A stretch of DNA of 64,000 nucleotides from Acrocarpospora macrocephala (GCF_009687865.1 NZ_BLAE01000029.1:1-64000), one strand, 5' to 3'. Counted from the first letter of the stretch, positions 16,110 through 23,493 are shown. The notes: generated by a model from the sequence alone, not told the origin. Numbers and translations: made by a program.

Positions 16110-16514
16110 GTGAGGAAGTTTAGAGCTGCGGTCGATCGCAGACGCAAAGACCGTCGAGCGGTCCGCCAGGAGGAGCGGCGCCCGGTGACGGATCTCGTGT
16201 GGCTGCGGGAGGAACCACGGCGTGTGCGGTTCGCTCATCTGGCGCGGCCGGCGTTCGCGCTTAATGGGCAGGGGGTGTCCTGCACGCTGCGGCTGCCGGG
16301 ACGGCGCGGGGAGCACGCGGTCCTGGAGATGCCGGGCGGTACCGGCGGGCTCGTACGGGTGGAGATGCGCAAGGAGACCGCTGGCTGGCGATACACCATG
16401 GGCGCCCACACCATGGGCGCCCACACCCTGGGTGGGCGCACCGTGGATGCCCACACCGTATGGGCAGCGGATGCCGACCTGGTGAGTCGCATTCTGCGGG
16501 CGGTGTCGCGGTGA
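16110..16514 (+). CDS. Hypothetical protein with TMGAH repeats
   Basis: 134 residues from GTG 16110 preceded by GAGGTG. The N-terminus is very basic (RKFRAAVDRRRKDRRAVRQE). The middle looks beta-rich and the C-terminal part contains four tandem 5-residue units (TMGAH, TMGAH, TLGGR, TVDAH). No family recognised. Its stop overlaps the start of the RsbW-like gene (GTGA), so it is the first gene of a four-gene coupled operon with the ATPase and two GntR-type proteins. Confidence 0.65.
   Translation: MRKFRAAVDRRRKDRRAVRQEERRPVTDLVWLREEPRRVRFAHLARPAFALNGQGVSCTLRLPGRRGEHAVLEMPGGTGGLVRVEMRKETAGWRYTMGAHTMGAHTLGGRTVDAHTVWAADADLVSRILRAVSR
16395..16454. repeat. Four tandem 15-bp units within a hypothetical gene
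   Basis: Two identical units ACCATGGGCGCCCAC are followed by two diverged units. They encode the TMGAH-type pentapeptide repeat of the 16110-16514 product. The unit contains the palindrome GGGCGCCC. Confidence 0.85.
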
Positions 16515-16948
16515 CGGTCATGCGGGTGATGGGGTCATTTGTCCTGCCGGGTAAGGCGTTCTCGGTCACGTTCGGGCGTGCGCTCGTGCGTGCGCTGCTG
16601 AAGCGGGAGGGCGTCGGCGAGTCGGCGGATGCGCTGCTGCTGGTATCGGAGTTGCTGGGAAACGCGCTCAAGCACTCCAGGTCCGGCATGCCGGGTGGCC
16701 GGGTGGAGGTCGCGGTGATCGACTGCGGTGACGGGGTCGTGCGGCTGGAGGTGACCGACGAGGGGTCGCAGGCGAGCACGCCGCAGGTCCGGGACGTGCC
16801 CTGCGTCCACGGAATAGGTGACGGGCTCGATGACGGAGTGCTGGCCGCCGATGGGCATGGTCTGCGGCTGGTGGAGCAGATCGCTCGCCGGTGGGGCTGG
16901 CAGGACGATGGGTCCGGCCGGATGGTGTGGTGTGAGGTGGCCCGGTGA
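16511..16948 (+). CDS. RsbW-like ATP-binding protein (HATPase_c)
   Basis: 145 residues from GTG 16511, overlapping the previous stop. The GHKL fold motifs are LLVSELLGNALKHSRSG (N box, about residues 42-58), RLEVTDEGS (G1, about 80-88) and GHGLRLVEQIARRWGWQ (G2, about 113-129). This is the short, single-domain type common in actinomycetes, related to anti-sigma kinase RsbW and to AbaA-type proteins near WhiJ regulators. It probably binds ATP and a regulatory partner; kinase activity is not certain. Confidence 0.85.
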   Translation: MTVMRVMGSFVLPGKAFSVTFGRALVRALLKREGVGESADALLLVSELLGNALKHSRSGMPGGRVEVAVIDCGDGVVRLEVTDEGSQASTPQVRDVPCVHGIGDGLDDGVLAADGHGLRLVEQIARRWGWQDDGSGRMVWCEVAR

Positions 16949-17442
16949 CCGCGTGGGCGTGGATTTTGGTCCAGCGGGTCACCGATGAGCTGGCCGGGCG
17001 GATCACCAGTGGTGAGCTTGCGCCGGGTGCGCCGGTGCCCACGGAGGCCGAATTACAGAACACGCACAGCATTCAGCCCGCGCAGGCGTACTGGATCTGG
17101 CGTCAGCTCCAGAAGCGGCGGCTGGCCCACATGACCCGCGGCCGGGTCCTGGTCGTCGGGCCGCCAGGTGAGCAGTGGCCGTCGATGTGGACACCGCCCA
17201 TTGAGCGGCGGATCGCGGAGGTCGTCGGCGTGCTGGCCAGGCGGATCCGGGCCGGTGAGATCGCCGTGCATGAGCGGGTGGCCACCCAGGAACAGCTGCG
17301 GAGCGAGTTCGGGATCTCCCGCGAGGTGGCCACCGAGGTCAGGTACCGCCTGGAGGATCTGGGCTGGGCCTACAGCATTCCCCACTACGGCATCTTCGCG
17401 GCTCCGGCCGATGAGTGGCCCGTCCAGGGCGGCGGCGAATGA
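16945..17442 (+). CDS. Double-wing GntR-like DNA-binding protein
   Basis: 165 residues; start overlaps the ATPase stop (GTGA). It appears to hold two GntR-type winged helices in tandem: residues about 8-65 (VTDELAGRITSGELAPGAPV) and about 80-150 (VLARRIRAGEIAVHERVATQ, then REVATEVRYRLEDLGWAYSI). No ligand-binding domain is attached. The end, GWAYSIPHYGIFAAPADEWP, matches a signature shared by other GntR-type pieces nearby. Likely a local regulator. Confidence 0.75.
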   Translation: MTAWAWILVQRVTDELAGRITSGELAPGAPVPTEAELQNTHSIQPAQAYWIWRQLQKRRLAHMTRGRVLVVGPPGEQWPSMWTPPIERRIAEVVGVLARRIRAGEIAVHERVATQEQLRSEFGISREVATEVRYRLEDLGWAYSIPHYGIFAAPADEWPVQGGGE

Positions 17443-18284
17443 CGGAGGTGCACAGCGCGGGGACGCCGCAGCTGGACAGAGCCGGTCCGGTTCCGCTGTA
17501 TGTGCAGATCGCCGATCTGGTGGTGGACCAGATCGAGCGCGGGGAGCTGGGGTTGGGGGAGTTGGTTCCCACGGAGACCGAGTTGCTGCGGGCCTATCGG
17601 ATTTGCCGGGGGACCGCGCGGCATGTGCATCGGGAGTTGCGCGAGCGCGGTCTGGTGTACACGGTGCCGGGGACGGGAACCTTCGTGGGGCAGCGGGGCG
17701 TCTCACCCTCGCCGTATTCGATGCCCGCGTACGTGCTGATCGCCCGTGCCCTGGCCACGCTGATCCAGGGCAGCGTGTACCCGCCCAATCGAGCGATCCC
17801 CACTCATGGCGCGCTGAGCAAGCACCATGAGGTCTGTATAGGTACGGCCCGGCGCGCGGTGAAGATGCTGCGGGAAGCGGGCTGGGCGTTTTCCTGTGGG
17901 CCGCGCGGGACCTTCGTGGCACCGTCTGATCAGTGGCCCGATCCTGGCTTGTGGCGCAAGATGATCGCGGTCGCGTGTGGCGCGGACTGGGCTGAAGACC
18001 TGCCCGGGGAAGAACCGCCGGATCTGCGCCGATGGGATGACACGTCCGCGCCGGTCGGCGGGGAGCCGGTCGTGGGCGGGCAGGGCTGCGATCGCGGTCT
18101 CGTCCACCTTAGTGATCTTCCAGCCGACGGTGAAACGAACGGTCCGCCGGGTAGCGTTTCGCCTCTCCAGCCGTTCCAGCAGCTCGTGAGTGGCACCCGC
18201 ACCGCCGATCCGGGTCAGGAGCAGCGTCGATCGCCCCCGGCTCGTGCCAGGGATCCTTCCGTGTCGAGAGTCCAGCCCCGATAA
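17439..18284 (+). CDS. GntR-family protein with aberrant C-terminal tail
   Basis: Starts at ATG 17439, overlapping the previous stop. Residues about 10-85 form a full GntR winged helix (YVQIADLVVDQIERGELGLG, RGTARHVHRELRERGLVYTV, GTGTFV). A second, weaker wing follows (IGTARRAVKMLREAGWAFSC, GTFVAPSDQWP). From about residue 195 the sequence becomes Pro/Gly/Arg-rich and unlike any GntR domain. That part is antisense to a transposase remnant, so the natural C-terminus was probably lost by an insertion. Confidence 0.75.
   Translation: MTEVHSAGTPQLDRAGPVPLYVQIADLVVDQIERGELGLGELVPTETELLRAYRICRGTARHVHRELRERGLVYTVPGTGTFVGQRGVSPSPYSMPAYVLIARALATLIQGSVYPPNRAIPTHGALSKHHEVCIGTARRAVKMLREAGWAFSCGPRGTFVAPSDQWPDPGLWRKMIAVACGADWAEDLPGEEPPDLRRWDDTSAPVGGEPVVGGQGCDRGLVHLSDLPADGETNGPPGSVSPLQPFQQLVSGTRTADPGQEQRRSPPARARDPSVSRVQPR
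18045..18255 (-). pseudogene. Transposase fragment, probably IS1380-like
   Basis: The minus strand keeps one long frame with TRIGGAGATHELLERL, TRRTVRFTVGWKITKVDE and AIAALPAHD. This resembles the segment of IS1380-type transposases where a catalytic Asp-rich strand (RADSAGxTHxFL) is followed by a VGF/VGW strand. Only about 70 codons remain, and the usual D is replaced in RIGGAG. It overlaps the end of the GntR gene on the other strand, marking an old insertion scar. No terminal repeats were identified. Confidence 0.5.
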
Positions 18285-18310
18285 GCTCCACGTGGCAGGA
18301 GCGGGTGGTG

Positions 18311-18865
18311 ATGAAGGGGTGGCCAGGAGTGCAGGAGATCGAGGTCAAGTACCGGTTGCGCGACCTGCCCGCCCTGGAACAAAGCCTCGCTGAACGCGGA
18401 CTGGTTCTCTCCGCTCCGATAACCCAGGACGATCAAGCGTACGCGCGCGTGGATTGGTCCTATGGCCAATCCAAGATCGGTGTGCCGTTCGCTCGTCTCC
18501 GTACCCAGGACGGCCGGCATCTGTTCACGGTGAAGACGCCGCTGGTCAACGAGTTGGCCTGCCTTGAGCATGAATCCGAGGTCGCTGATCGCGACCAAAT
18601 GCACCAGGCGATCATTCAGATGGGTTTTCGTCCGACCGTACGGATCGTAAAGACCCGGCGGACCGCCCAGATGGCCGGGATGGAGTTGTGCGTGGACGAG
18701 GTCGAGCACGCCGGACTGTTCTTGGAGATCGAAAAAGTTCTCGACGCGGGCGAGTCTGGCGCCGTTGCTCAAGAGCGGTTGGACGCATTTGCCCGATCTC
18801 TTGGCGTGGAGCTGGAACGGACCGCCGATACCTACGATTCGCTGGTACGGGCGGCGCTGGTTTAG
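18311..18865 (+). CDS. CYTH-domain protein (class IV adenylate cyclase/triphosphatase-like)
   Basis: 184 residues from ATG 18311 with AGGAG 9 bp upstream; GTG codons at 18305 and 18308 are alternatives. The ExExK signature EIEVKYRL lies at residues 9-16. Later charged motifs, RLRTQDGRHLFTVKTPL and ELCVDEVEHAGLFLEIEKVL, are typical of the triphosphate tunnel fold. Such enzymes cleave or cyclise triphosphates (ATP, thiamine triphosphate, polyphosphate). It converges on the EEP gene with a 4-bp overlap, so it may not belong to module B, though both act on phosphate esters. Confidence 0.85.
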   Translation: MKGWPGVQEIEVKYRLRDLPALEQSLAERGLVLSAPITQDDQAYARVDWSYGQSKIGVPFARLRTQDGRHLFTVKTPLVNELACLEHESEVADRDQMHQAIIQMGFRPTVRIVKTRRTAQMAGMELCVDEVEHAGLFLEIEKVLDAGESGAVAQERLDAFARSLGVELERTADTYDSLVRAALV

Positions 18866-19659
18866 AACAACGGGATATCCCTGCGCTCGGCTATGTCACC
18901 TGTGTCCAGGATGGTGGCGTCGATGTTCAGTGTCAGGGTTTGGGCCGCGTGGTCGGTCAAGGCCTGGTCGCGCGTTTCGTGTAGGTAGGCGCAGGAACTG
19001 ATGCGGTCGGCCAGGGCCTTGCCTACGTGGAGGTAGTCGTAGCGGTAGCCGTCTCCGGTCCGGCCGATCCAGCTGTAGGGCTGGGAGTCGGGCTGGCACT
19101 GGTCGTGGGCGTCGGCCAGTCCGTGCTCCTGGAGGGCGTCCAGGAACGCGAACTCGAACGGCAGGAAGCCCGAATGAAGGGGCCGGTGGGTGCGGGTGAT
19201 CACGTTGTAGTCGCCGCCAAGCACCAGATGGTCGCGGTAGTGCGCGGGTAGTTCGGCGAGGGCGTCCACCACAGAGCCGATGAACCTCTGCTTGCGTTCG
19301 GTCTTGGCTTGGCTGCGATCCCGGGATGGCACATACAGCGCGACGACATAAGTGGCGGGACGGGTGTCCAGCAAGGCGGCGGCGACTCGGCCGGGGATGG
19401 CCACCTCGCGCAGTGGCGGCGCCTGGTCCACGACCGGTATCCGGCTGACCAGGGCGGCGCCTCGGTCGCCGACATCGGGAGTGTTGATCACTGCCCATCC
19501 GGCCTGCCGGAACTGGTCGAGCAGGTAGGTGGTGCCGGTGCCCGCGCTGGTTTCGGTCAGCAGGAAGACGTGTTCGGGCCGGGAAGCGAGCCAGCCGAGC
19601 ATGCGCTCAGCGCGATCACGAGATGCCGCGCCGATGTTGACCGTGAGCACGGAGAACAT
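18862..19659 (-). CDS. Endonuclease/exonuclease/phosphatase-family protein, module B
   Basis: 265 residues. The EEP metal-binding set is present: VNIG near residue 7-10, FLLTETSAG (Glu about 36), VLGGDYNVI (GDxN about 147-152), YRYDYLHV (Asp about 208) and TDHAAQTL (DH, about 236). EEP enzymes hydrolyse phosphodiesters or phosphomonoesters in nucleic acids, lipids or nucleotides. It is 11 bp downstream of the kinase gene in the radical SAM operon and holds the place that a DnaQ nuclease holds in module A. No signal peptide. Confidence 0.88.
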   Translation of the reverse strand: MFSVLTVNIGAASRDRAERMLGWLASRPEHVFLLTETSAGTGTTYLLDQFRQAGWAVINTPDVGDRGAALVSRIPVVDQAPPLREVAIPGRVAAALLDTRPATYVVALYVPSRDRSQAKTERKQRFIGSVVDALAELPAHYRDHLVLGGDYNVITRTHRPLHSGFLPFEFAFLDALQEHGLADAHDQCQPDSQPYSWIGRTGDGYRYDYLHVGKALADRISSCAYLHETRDQALTDHAAQTLTLNIDATILDTGDIAERRDIPLF

Positions 19660-19670
19660 GGTTCGCCCTT

Positions 19671-20273
19671 TCAGGTGGCCAGCAGGTCGAGCCGGTTGAT
19701 CATCGCGGTGACGACGCCGTCAGGGTCCAGATCGCGGCAGTCGATGCGGAACTGCCGCCATCCGCGCCGTCCGAGGGATCGGAACGCCGCGTCGTACAGT
19801 TCCAGCTCCCGTTCCGGCGTCCCGACACGTTCAAGCCGGGAGTTGACGTGGCGTTCATTCAACCGGGTCCGAATGATCGCCGGGTCGTGTTGGAGGTAGA
19901 ACGACATCTCCGGTGGCCGGGCGAAGGCGTTGTAGCGCCAGATCTCGGCCACTTCCATCCCGTCGAGTCGTTGCAGGACCAGGGAGGACTGGACGTAGCG
20001 ATCGCTGATCACCATTCGGCCGCTCTGCAGGGCGGGCAGAATCTCGGCATCGAGGTGGGCGGCCCGGTCAGCCGCGATGGCCAGGGCCAGCGCCCGCCCG
20101 GTCAACCCCGATTCGCTGGAGCGCACGAGCCGCCCCAGTGGGCTGTCGGACGGTTCAGTGGTCAGATGGACGGCTGTCCCCAGCTCGGCGAGCCGTTTGG
20201 CCAGCAGCGCCGCCGAGGTTGATTTACCGACCCCGTTCGGGCCTTCCACGGCGATGAACAGCGGGGACCTCAT
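19671..20273 (-). CDS. dTMP-kinase-like P-loop protein, module B
   Basis: 200 residues; the ATG overlaps the radical SAM stop (ATGA). It begins SPLFIAVEGPNGVGKST (Walker A), then LTTEPSDSPLGRLVR and SDRYVQSSLVLQRLDG. It aligns along its length with the module A protein (shared TTEPS, PxGxL, DRYVxSxLVxQRxDG, and the C-terminal RIDC/RVDC segment) and less well with housekeeping thymidylate kinase. The LID region is NERHVNSRLERVGTPE. Likely a nucleotide or nucleoside-like kinase working with the radical SAM enzyme. Confidence 0.87.
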   Translation of the reverse strand: MRSPLFIAVEGPNGVGKSTSAALLAKRLAELGTAVHLTTEPSDSPLGRLVRSSESGLTGRALALAIAADRAAHLDAEILPALQSGRMVISDRYVQSSLVLQRLDGMEVAEIWRYNAFARPPEMSFYLQHDPAIIRTRLNERHVNSRLERVGTPERELELYDAAFRSLGRRGWRQFRIDCRDLDPDGVVTAMINRLDLLAT

Positions 20274-21373
20274 GCCGATCGCCGGCCGATCTGGAGCAGC
20301 GGCCGGTCGCCGGTCATGGGGCACTGCTCGGCATCGACGTCCCCGATCGCCAGGCCCCGAGAGATCACCGCGGCGGGGCAGCCCTTGCCGCAGGAGCCGT
20401 TGAGGGAGCACGACCTACAGGTGGCAGTGGTGCCCATCTGGAGTATCCCGGCCAGGTCGTAGTCATCCAGCGGCCCGCAGACCTCGCCGTCCAGGATGTT
20501 GCCCACCAGGAAGTCGTCATCGGAGTAGCGCGATTGCGGGGTTCGAGCGGCGAAGACCAGATAGGGGCACACCGCTGTGGCACCATCGGCGAAGACGTAC
20601 ACGAGTGTGCCCGCATCGCAACCAGCGAGGGGAAGGTCGTCGTTGGGGAAACGGATGTGGACCAGGTCCACGCCGCGTTCCCGGAACTGCTCGGTGGTCT
20701 CACGGATGGCCCGCATCTTGTCATCGGCCGCGGCCATCCGGCCCTGACTTTTCACTCCCCGGCCCATCGACGACAGCGGGTTCATCAGCACGTAGGCGGC
20801 GCCCACTTCGACGGCGAACTCGCACAGCGTCGCGAACTCCTCGACGTCGGTGAGTACATTCGGAGTGGACAGCAAACCTTGCAGCAGTCCGGCCCCGGCG
20901 AACTTACGGACGGTCGCCACCGTGAGGTCGAAGGATGCGACGTCGCCCCGGAACTTGCCGTGGCTCTGCGGCCGGAATCCGTCCAGACTTACATTGACGT
21001 GAACGTTGCCCATGGTCGCCAGCTCGGCGATCTGCTCATCAGAGGTGCGGGTGGCGTTGGTGCAGATCCCTACCGGTATCCCGAGGGCGGCGAGGTGGCG
21101 GCAGATTTCCATGATGTCGGGATGCACGAACGGCTCGCCGCCGGTCAGGGTGATCCGCTCCACCCGGGCACGTCGCAGACGGGGAATGACCTTTTCGACC
21201 AGATCGGTGTAGGAGATGTCGCGGCCCTCTTTGATGGAGGACACGAAGCAGTGCGCGCAGTGAAGATTGCAGCGCTCGCTGATCTGTATGAGGGCCTTGC
21301 GACCCTGGCCGCCGACCGAGGTCCTGAAATAGCACGAGCTAGCTGAGGTTTCGACGATCAGGGACTTCCGCAC
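20270..21373 (-). CDS. Radical SAM/SPASM enzyme, module B
   Basis: 367 residues from GTG 21373, chosen for the GGGGAGG 6 bp upstream; an in-frame GTG at 21397 overlaps the peptide stop and is an alternative. The radical SAM motif CNLHCAHC is at about residues 36-43, followed by RITLTGGEPFVHPDIMEICR and LGIPVGICTNATRTS. The C-terminal SPASM-like region has CDAGTLVYVFADGATAVCPY and TCRSCSLNGSCGKGCPAAV, enough cysteines for one or two auxiliary clusters. SPASM enzymes mostly modify peptides, and an 18-codon ORF lies directly upstream. It shares operon position with the module A radical SAM gene but is a different subfamily. Confidence 0.9.
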   Translation of the reverse strand: MRKSLIVETSASSCYFRTSVGGQGRKALIQISERCNLHCAHCFVSSIKEGRDISYTDLVEKVIPRLRRARVERITLTGGEPFVHPDIMEICRHLAALGIPVGICTNATRTSDEQIAELATMGNVHVNVSLDGFRPQSHGKFRGDVASFDLTVATVRKFAGAGLLQGLLSTPNVLTDVEEFATLCEFAVEVGAAYVLMNPLSSMGRGVKSQGRMAAADDKMRAIRETTEQFRERGVDLVHIRFPNDDLPLAGCDAGTLVYVFADGATAVCPYLVFAARTPQSRYSDDDFLVGNILDGEVCGPLDDYDLAGILQMGTTATCRSCSLNGSCGKGCPAAVISRGLAIGDVDAEQCPMTGDRPLLQIGRRSA

Positions 21374-21393
21374 GATCAACCTCCCCAGAGGGT

Positions 21394-21450
21394 TCACGAA
21401 TCGGTGATTTCAGCGGCCTCGAAGGCCGCTTCGCCGCATTGGGTATTCAC
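21394..21450 (-). CDS. 18-residue peptide ORF upstream of the SPASM enzyme
   Basis: The product MNTQCGEAAFEAAEITDS starts at GTG 21450 with a near-perfect AAGGAGGTGGGT ribosome-binding site and ends 20 bp before the radical SAM GTG. The strong site, small size, single Cys, and EAAFEAAE core followed by a short acidic tail make it a candidate substrate peptide (RiPP precursor) of the radical SAM enzyme. It could instead be a leader for translation coupling. It is too short for most gene finders. No known precursor family is recognised. Confidence 0.55.
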   Translation of the reverse strand: MNTQCGEAAFEAAEITDS

Positions 21451-21463
21451 ACCCACCTCCTTC

Positions 21464-21545
21464 CTAGGCCAGCACCTGGAAGATGCGATGAAAGTCCCCG
21501 AAAGGGGGGACAGTGAACACCCAGCCTTCCTGGCGCCTAGTCGGC
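21464..21545 (-). pseudogene. GntR-type wing remnant (short)
   Basis: A minus-strand frame reads RQEGWVFTVPPFGDFHRIF and stops at 21464. It matches the GW-x-F/V-x-G-T-F wing end of the GntR proteins at 16945-18284, with a frame slip after PF. It lies just upstream of the peptide ORF and is probably a decayed regulator piece. Confidence 0.5.
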
Positions 21546-21631
21546 CGCCTGTCCAACTTCATGACATGGATGGGGACCCAAGCACGGCTGGCTCGTTGAT
21601 CCGCTGTATCCCCCGGGGGTGGTCGGGCCGC

Positions 21632-21823
21632 CTACCGGCCGGGCTCCGAACTCGGGCGGGTAGGTGACCTTTCCACGTCTTGGGGCGGCTCGGGCCACAG
21701 GTGCGGAGGTGCCACGAAAGTTCCCCGATAGGGCACGGTTATCACCCAGTTGTCCTGTCGCAGTGATGCGCTGATGGGGAACCGGCGGCGCAACGGGAGC
21801 CCGATGCCAGAGAAGGTCGGCAT
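21632..21823 (-). pseudogene. GntR-type regulator remnant
   Basis: A 63-codon frame contains ISASLRQDNWVITVPYRGTF and VAPPHLWPEPP, the last helix and wing of the GntR-type modules seen at 17870-17940 (LREAGWAFSCGPRGTFVAPS). The N-terminal helix-turn-helix is missing. Whether the short product is made is unclear; an ATG is present at 21823. It lies between the module B XRE gene and the peptide/radical SAM operon. Confidence 0.5.
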
Positions 21824-21899
21824 TGAGCGTCACCTGCGGTATGTCGTCGTTCGGGGGCATAGATCGACGGTAGGAACGGCTGAAGCCGATCGCCAGTGT

Positions 21900-21916
21900 G
21901 TTGCGGAATGTTGCGC
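21900..21916. promoter_or_regulatory. 17-bp element, copy 1 (before peptide/radical SAM operon)
   Basis: GTTGCGGAATGTTGCGC occurs here, at the end of the module B XRE gene, and identically at 23494-23510 before the small protein/DUF6879/XRE operon. On the minus strand each copy lies upstream of one module B transcription unit. It is the best candidate operator for the XRE regulator. Confidence 0.55.
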
Positions 21917-22773
21917 TATTTCGTAGGGGCGAGGTCTTCGATGGCGGCTCTAACCAGACAGCGAGCTGACTCGTCGTAGACCGAGACGCGTCCCAAGAGA
22001 TCGAACATTCGTGTGTACAGTTCGATCTCACTCGGCATGGTCACCTCGATTGAGGCGGTTGGAGTCTCCATCAGAACTAGTCGCTCGTCATAGATCCAGA
22101 AGCCCATGGATGCTACACACGGGCGTTCGATCATCATGGGAATGATCCCAAGCCTGACGTTGGGCAACGATTCGACCGTCAAAATTCGCTCTAGTTGGCC
22201 AATCTGAGTCGCCGAATCGCCGAACCACGTCCGCAATGCCTGCTCCTCAAGCAGCACCTCAAACCGCTTCTCGGTTCGATAGATGATCTTCTGGCGAGAC
22301 ATACGAGCTTCTACGGCCTCGTCAAGGTCGTTCGGAGTATCGAGAAAGTCGATCCAAAACCTCAGCATGGCCGCGGCGTAATCCGGTGTCTGAAAGAGTC
22401 CAGGAATGACGTTGTGTTCGTAGATCCGAAATCGGTTCGTACGCTCATACAACGGCACTGATGTCCGCATAAGCTGTTTCATCCCAGCGCGCGTCCGCCG
22501 TTTATGCTCCTGATACATCGATTCGAGGGCACGGACGCTAGCTAGTAGGTCAGGAACCTGATCTTCCGCATCGCAGATCTGGCACCAGAGGCGAATCTCC
22601 TGCTCGGTTGGTGTCTTGGCAGCGTTCTCCAGCCGACTGACTTTGGTGAAGTGCCAACCAGTTGCATCGGCGAGGGCGCGGCCCGTGATGCCAGCACCCT
22701 TACGTATTTCTCGAAGTCGATTGCCGAGATTCTCAGCGGCCTGTTTAGCCGGGCTAAGTGGGCGAGTACTCAC
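21916..22773 (-). CDS. XRE-family regulator with DUF5753 domain (WhiJ-like), module B
   Basis: 285 residues from GTG 22773, overlapping the DUF6879-like gene by 20 bp; longer frames are less likely. XRE helix-turn-helix at about 12-70 (LGNRLREIRKGAGITGRALA, WHFTKVSRLENAAKTPTEQE). The DUF5753 part has RIYEHNVIPGLFQTPDYAAA, EARMSRQKIIY, FEVLLEEQALRTWFG and LPNVRLGIIPM. It is the counterpart of the 7927-8799 protein. Its codon use is a little lower in GC than the surroundings, consistent with horizontal origin. Confidence 0.9.
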   Translation of the reverse strand: MSTRPLSPAKQAAENLGNRLREIRKGAGITGRALADATGWHFTKVSRLENAAKTPTEQEIRLWCQICDAEDQVPDLLASVRALESMYQEHKRRTRAGMKQLMRTSVPLYERTNRFRIYEHNVIPGLFQTPDYAAAMLRFWIDFLDTPNDLDEAVEARMSRQKIIYRTEKRFEVLLEEQALRTWFGDSATQIGQLERILTVESLPNVRLGIIPMMIERPCVASMGFWIYDERLVLMETPTASIEVTMPSEIELYTRMFDLLGRVSVYDESARCLVRAAIEDLAPTK

Positions 22774-23269
22774 GGTGTGGGATTGCAAGCTTCCAGACAG
22801 CCTCGAAGGCATCCATACAGAGGGCTACATCACCCTGATCAGTGGAGAGCGTCATATCCACGATCAGGCCGTTGCCAGAATAGTGCAAGAAAATGACCCG
22901 TTCACCATCGACTAGGTAGAAGTCGTTGCCCGGCAGTGGGATCGATGAGACGAGTCGTCGGGGTACCCAGCGGATGTCTTCTCCAGCGTTGACCATGGGA
23001 TACGCAATGCTGTACGACCATCTCTGATAGTCGCTGAGCGGCTCCGATACGATTCGTGCCCTACGAACGGCCCTGCCAGCCTTGGTGTGTTGCCGAAGCG
23101 TTGAGCACCACCCCTCAAGCCACTCAAGGTCATCAGGCTCTCCCGCAGCCCACTTGGCCATGTAGGGGAGTTCGGTTTCTGTCCCATACGCGTCTCTCAT
23201 CTCCAGGTGTACGGCGCTGCTCTCGATCGCGTCGAGCAACGCTGTGAACTCCTGGTCCGTGATGCTCAC
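22754..23269 (-). CDS. DUF6879-like protein of module B
   Basis: 171 residues from GTG 23269, overlapping the previous stop (GTGA). Motifs VHLEMRDAYGTETELPYMAK, WAAGEPDDLEWLEGW, RRARIVSEPLSDYQRWSYSI, NAGEDIRWVPRR and FYLVDGERVIFLHYSGN line up one by one with the module A DUF6879-like protein. Function unknown; expected to act with the adjacent XRE regulator. Confidence 0.8.
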   Translation of the reverse strand: MSITDQEFTALLDAIESSAVHLEMRDAYGTETELPYMAKWAAGEPDDLEWLEGWCSTLRQHTKAGRAVRRARIVSEPLSDYQRWSYSIAYPMVNAGEDIRWVPRRLVSSIPLPGNDFYLVDGERVIFLHYSGNGLIVDMTLSTDQGDVALCMDAFEAVWKLAIPHREYSPT

Positions 23270-23472
23270 GAACCGTCCTGGAGGAAGAATGGAACAAGCC
23301 TGTCAGGGATTTCGACCGCGTCCTCCCCCTCGGGGATGTTCATCTTTCGTCGAACCTCCGGATCCATGATCGACCAGCCCTGTACGACCCAACTCCCACG
23401 GTCGGTCTTGTAGAGGGTGGGGCTCTGGTTCGGGTTGCTGCCAGGGTCCTTGGCCACGAACGTTATCTCCAT
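23266..23472 (-). CDS. Small module protein B1, unknown function
   Basis: 68 residues from ATG 23472. The core NQSPTLYKTDRGSWVVQGW and DAVEIPDRLVPFF match the module A small protein, so gene order is conserved from the first gene. The 17-bp element lies 21 bp upstream of its ATG. First gene of the operon small protein, DUF6879-like, XRE. Confidence 0.75.
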   Translation of the reverse strand: MEITFVAKDPGSNPNQSPTLYKTDRGSWVVQGWSIMDPEVRRKMNIPEGEDAVEIPDRLVPFFLQDGS

Positions 23473-23493
23473 CGTCCGACTCTCCCTCGCACC

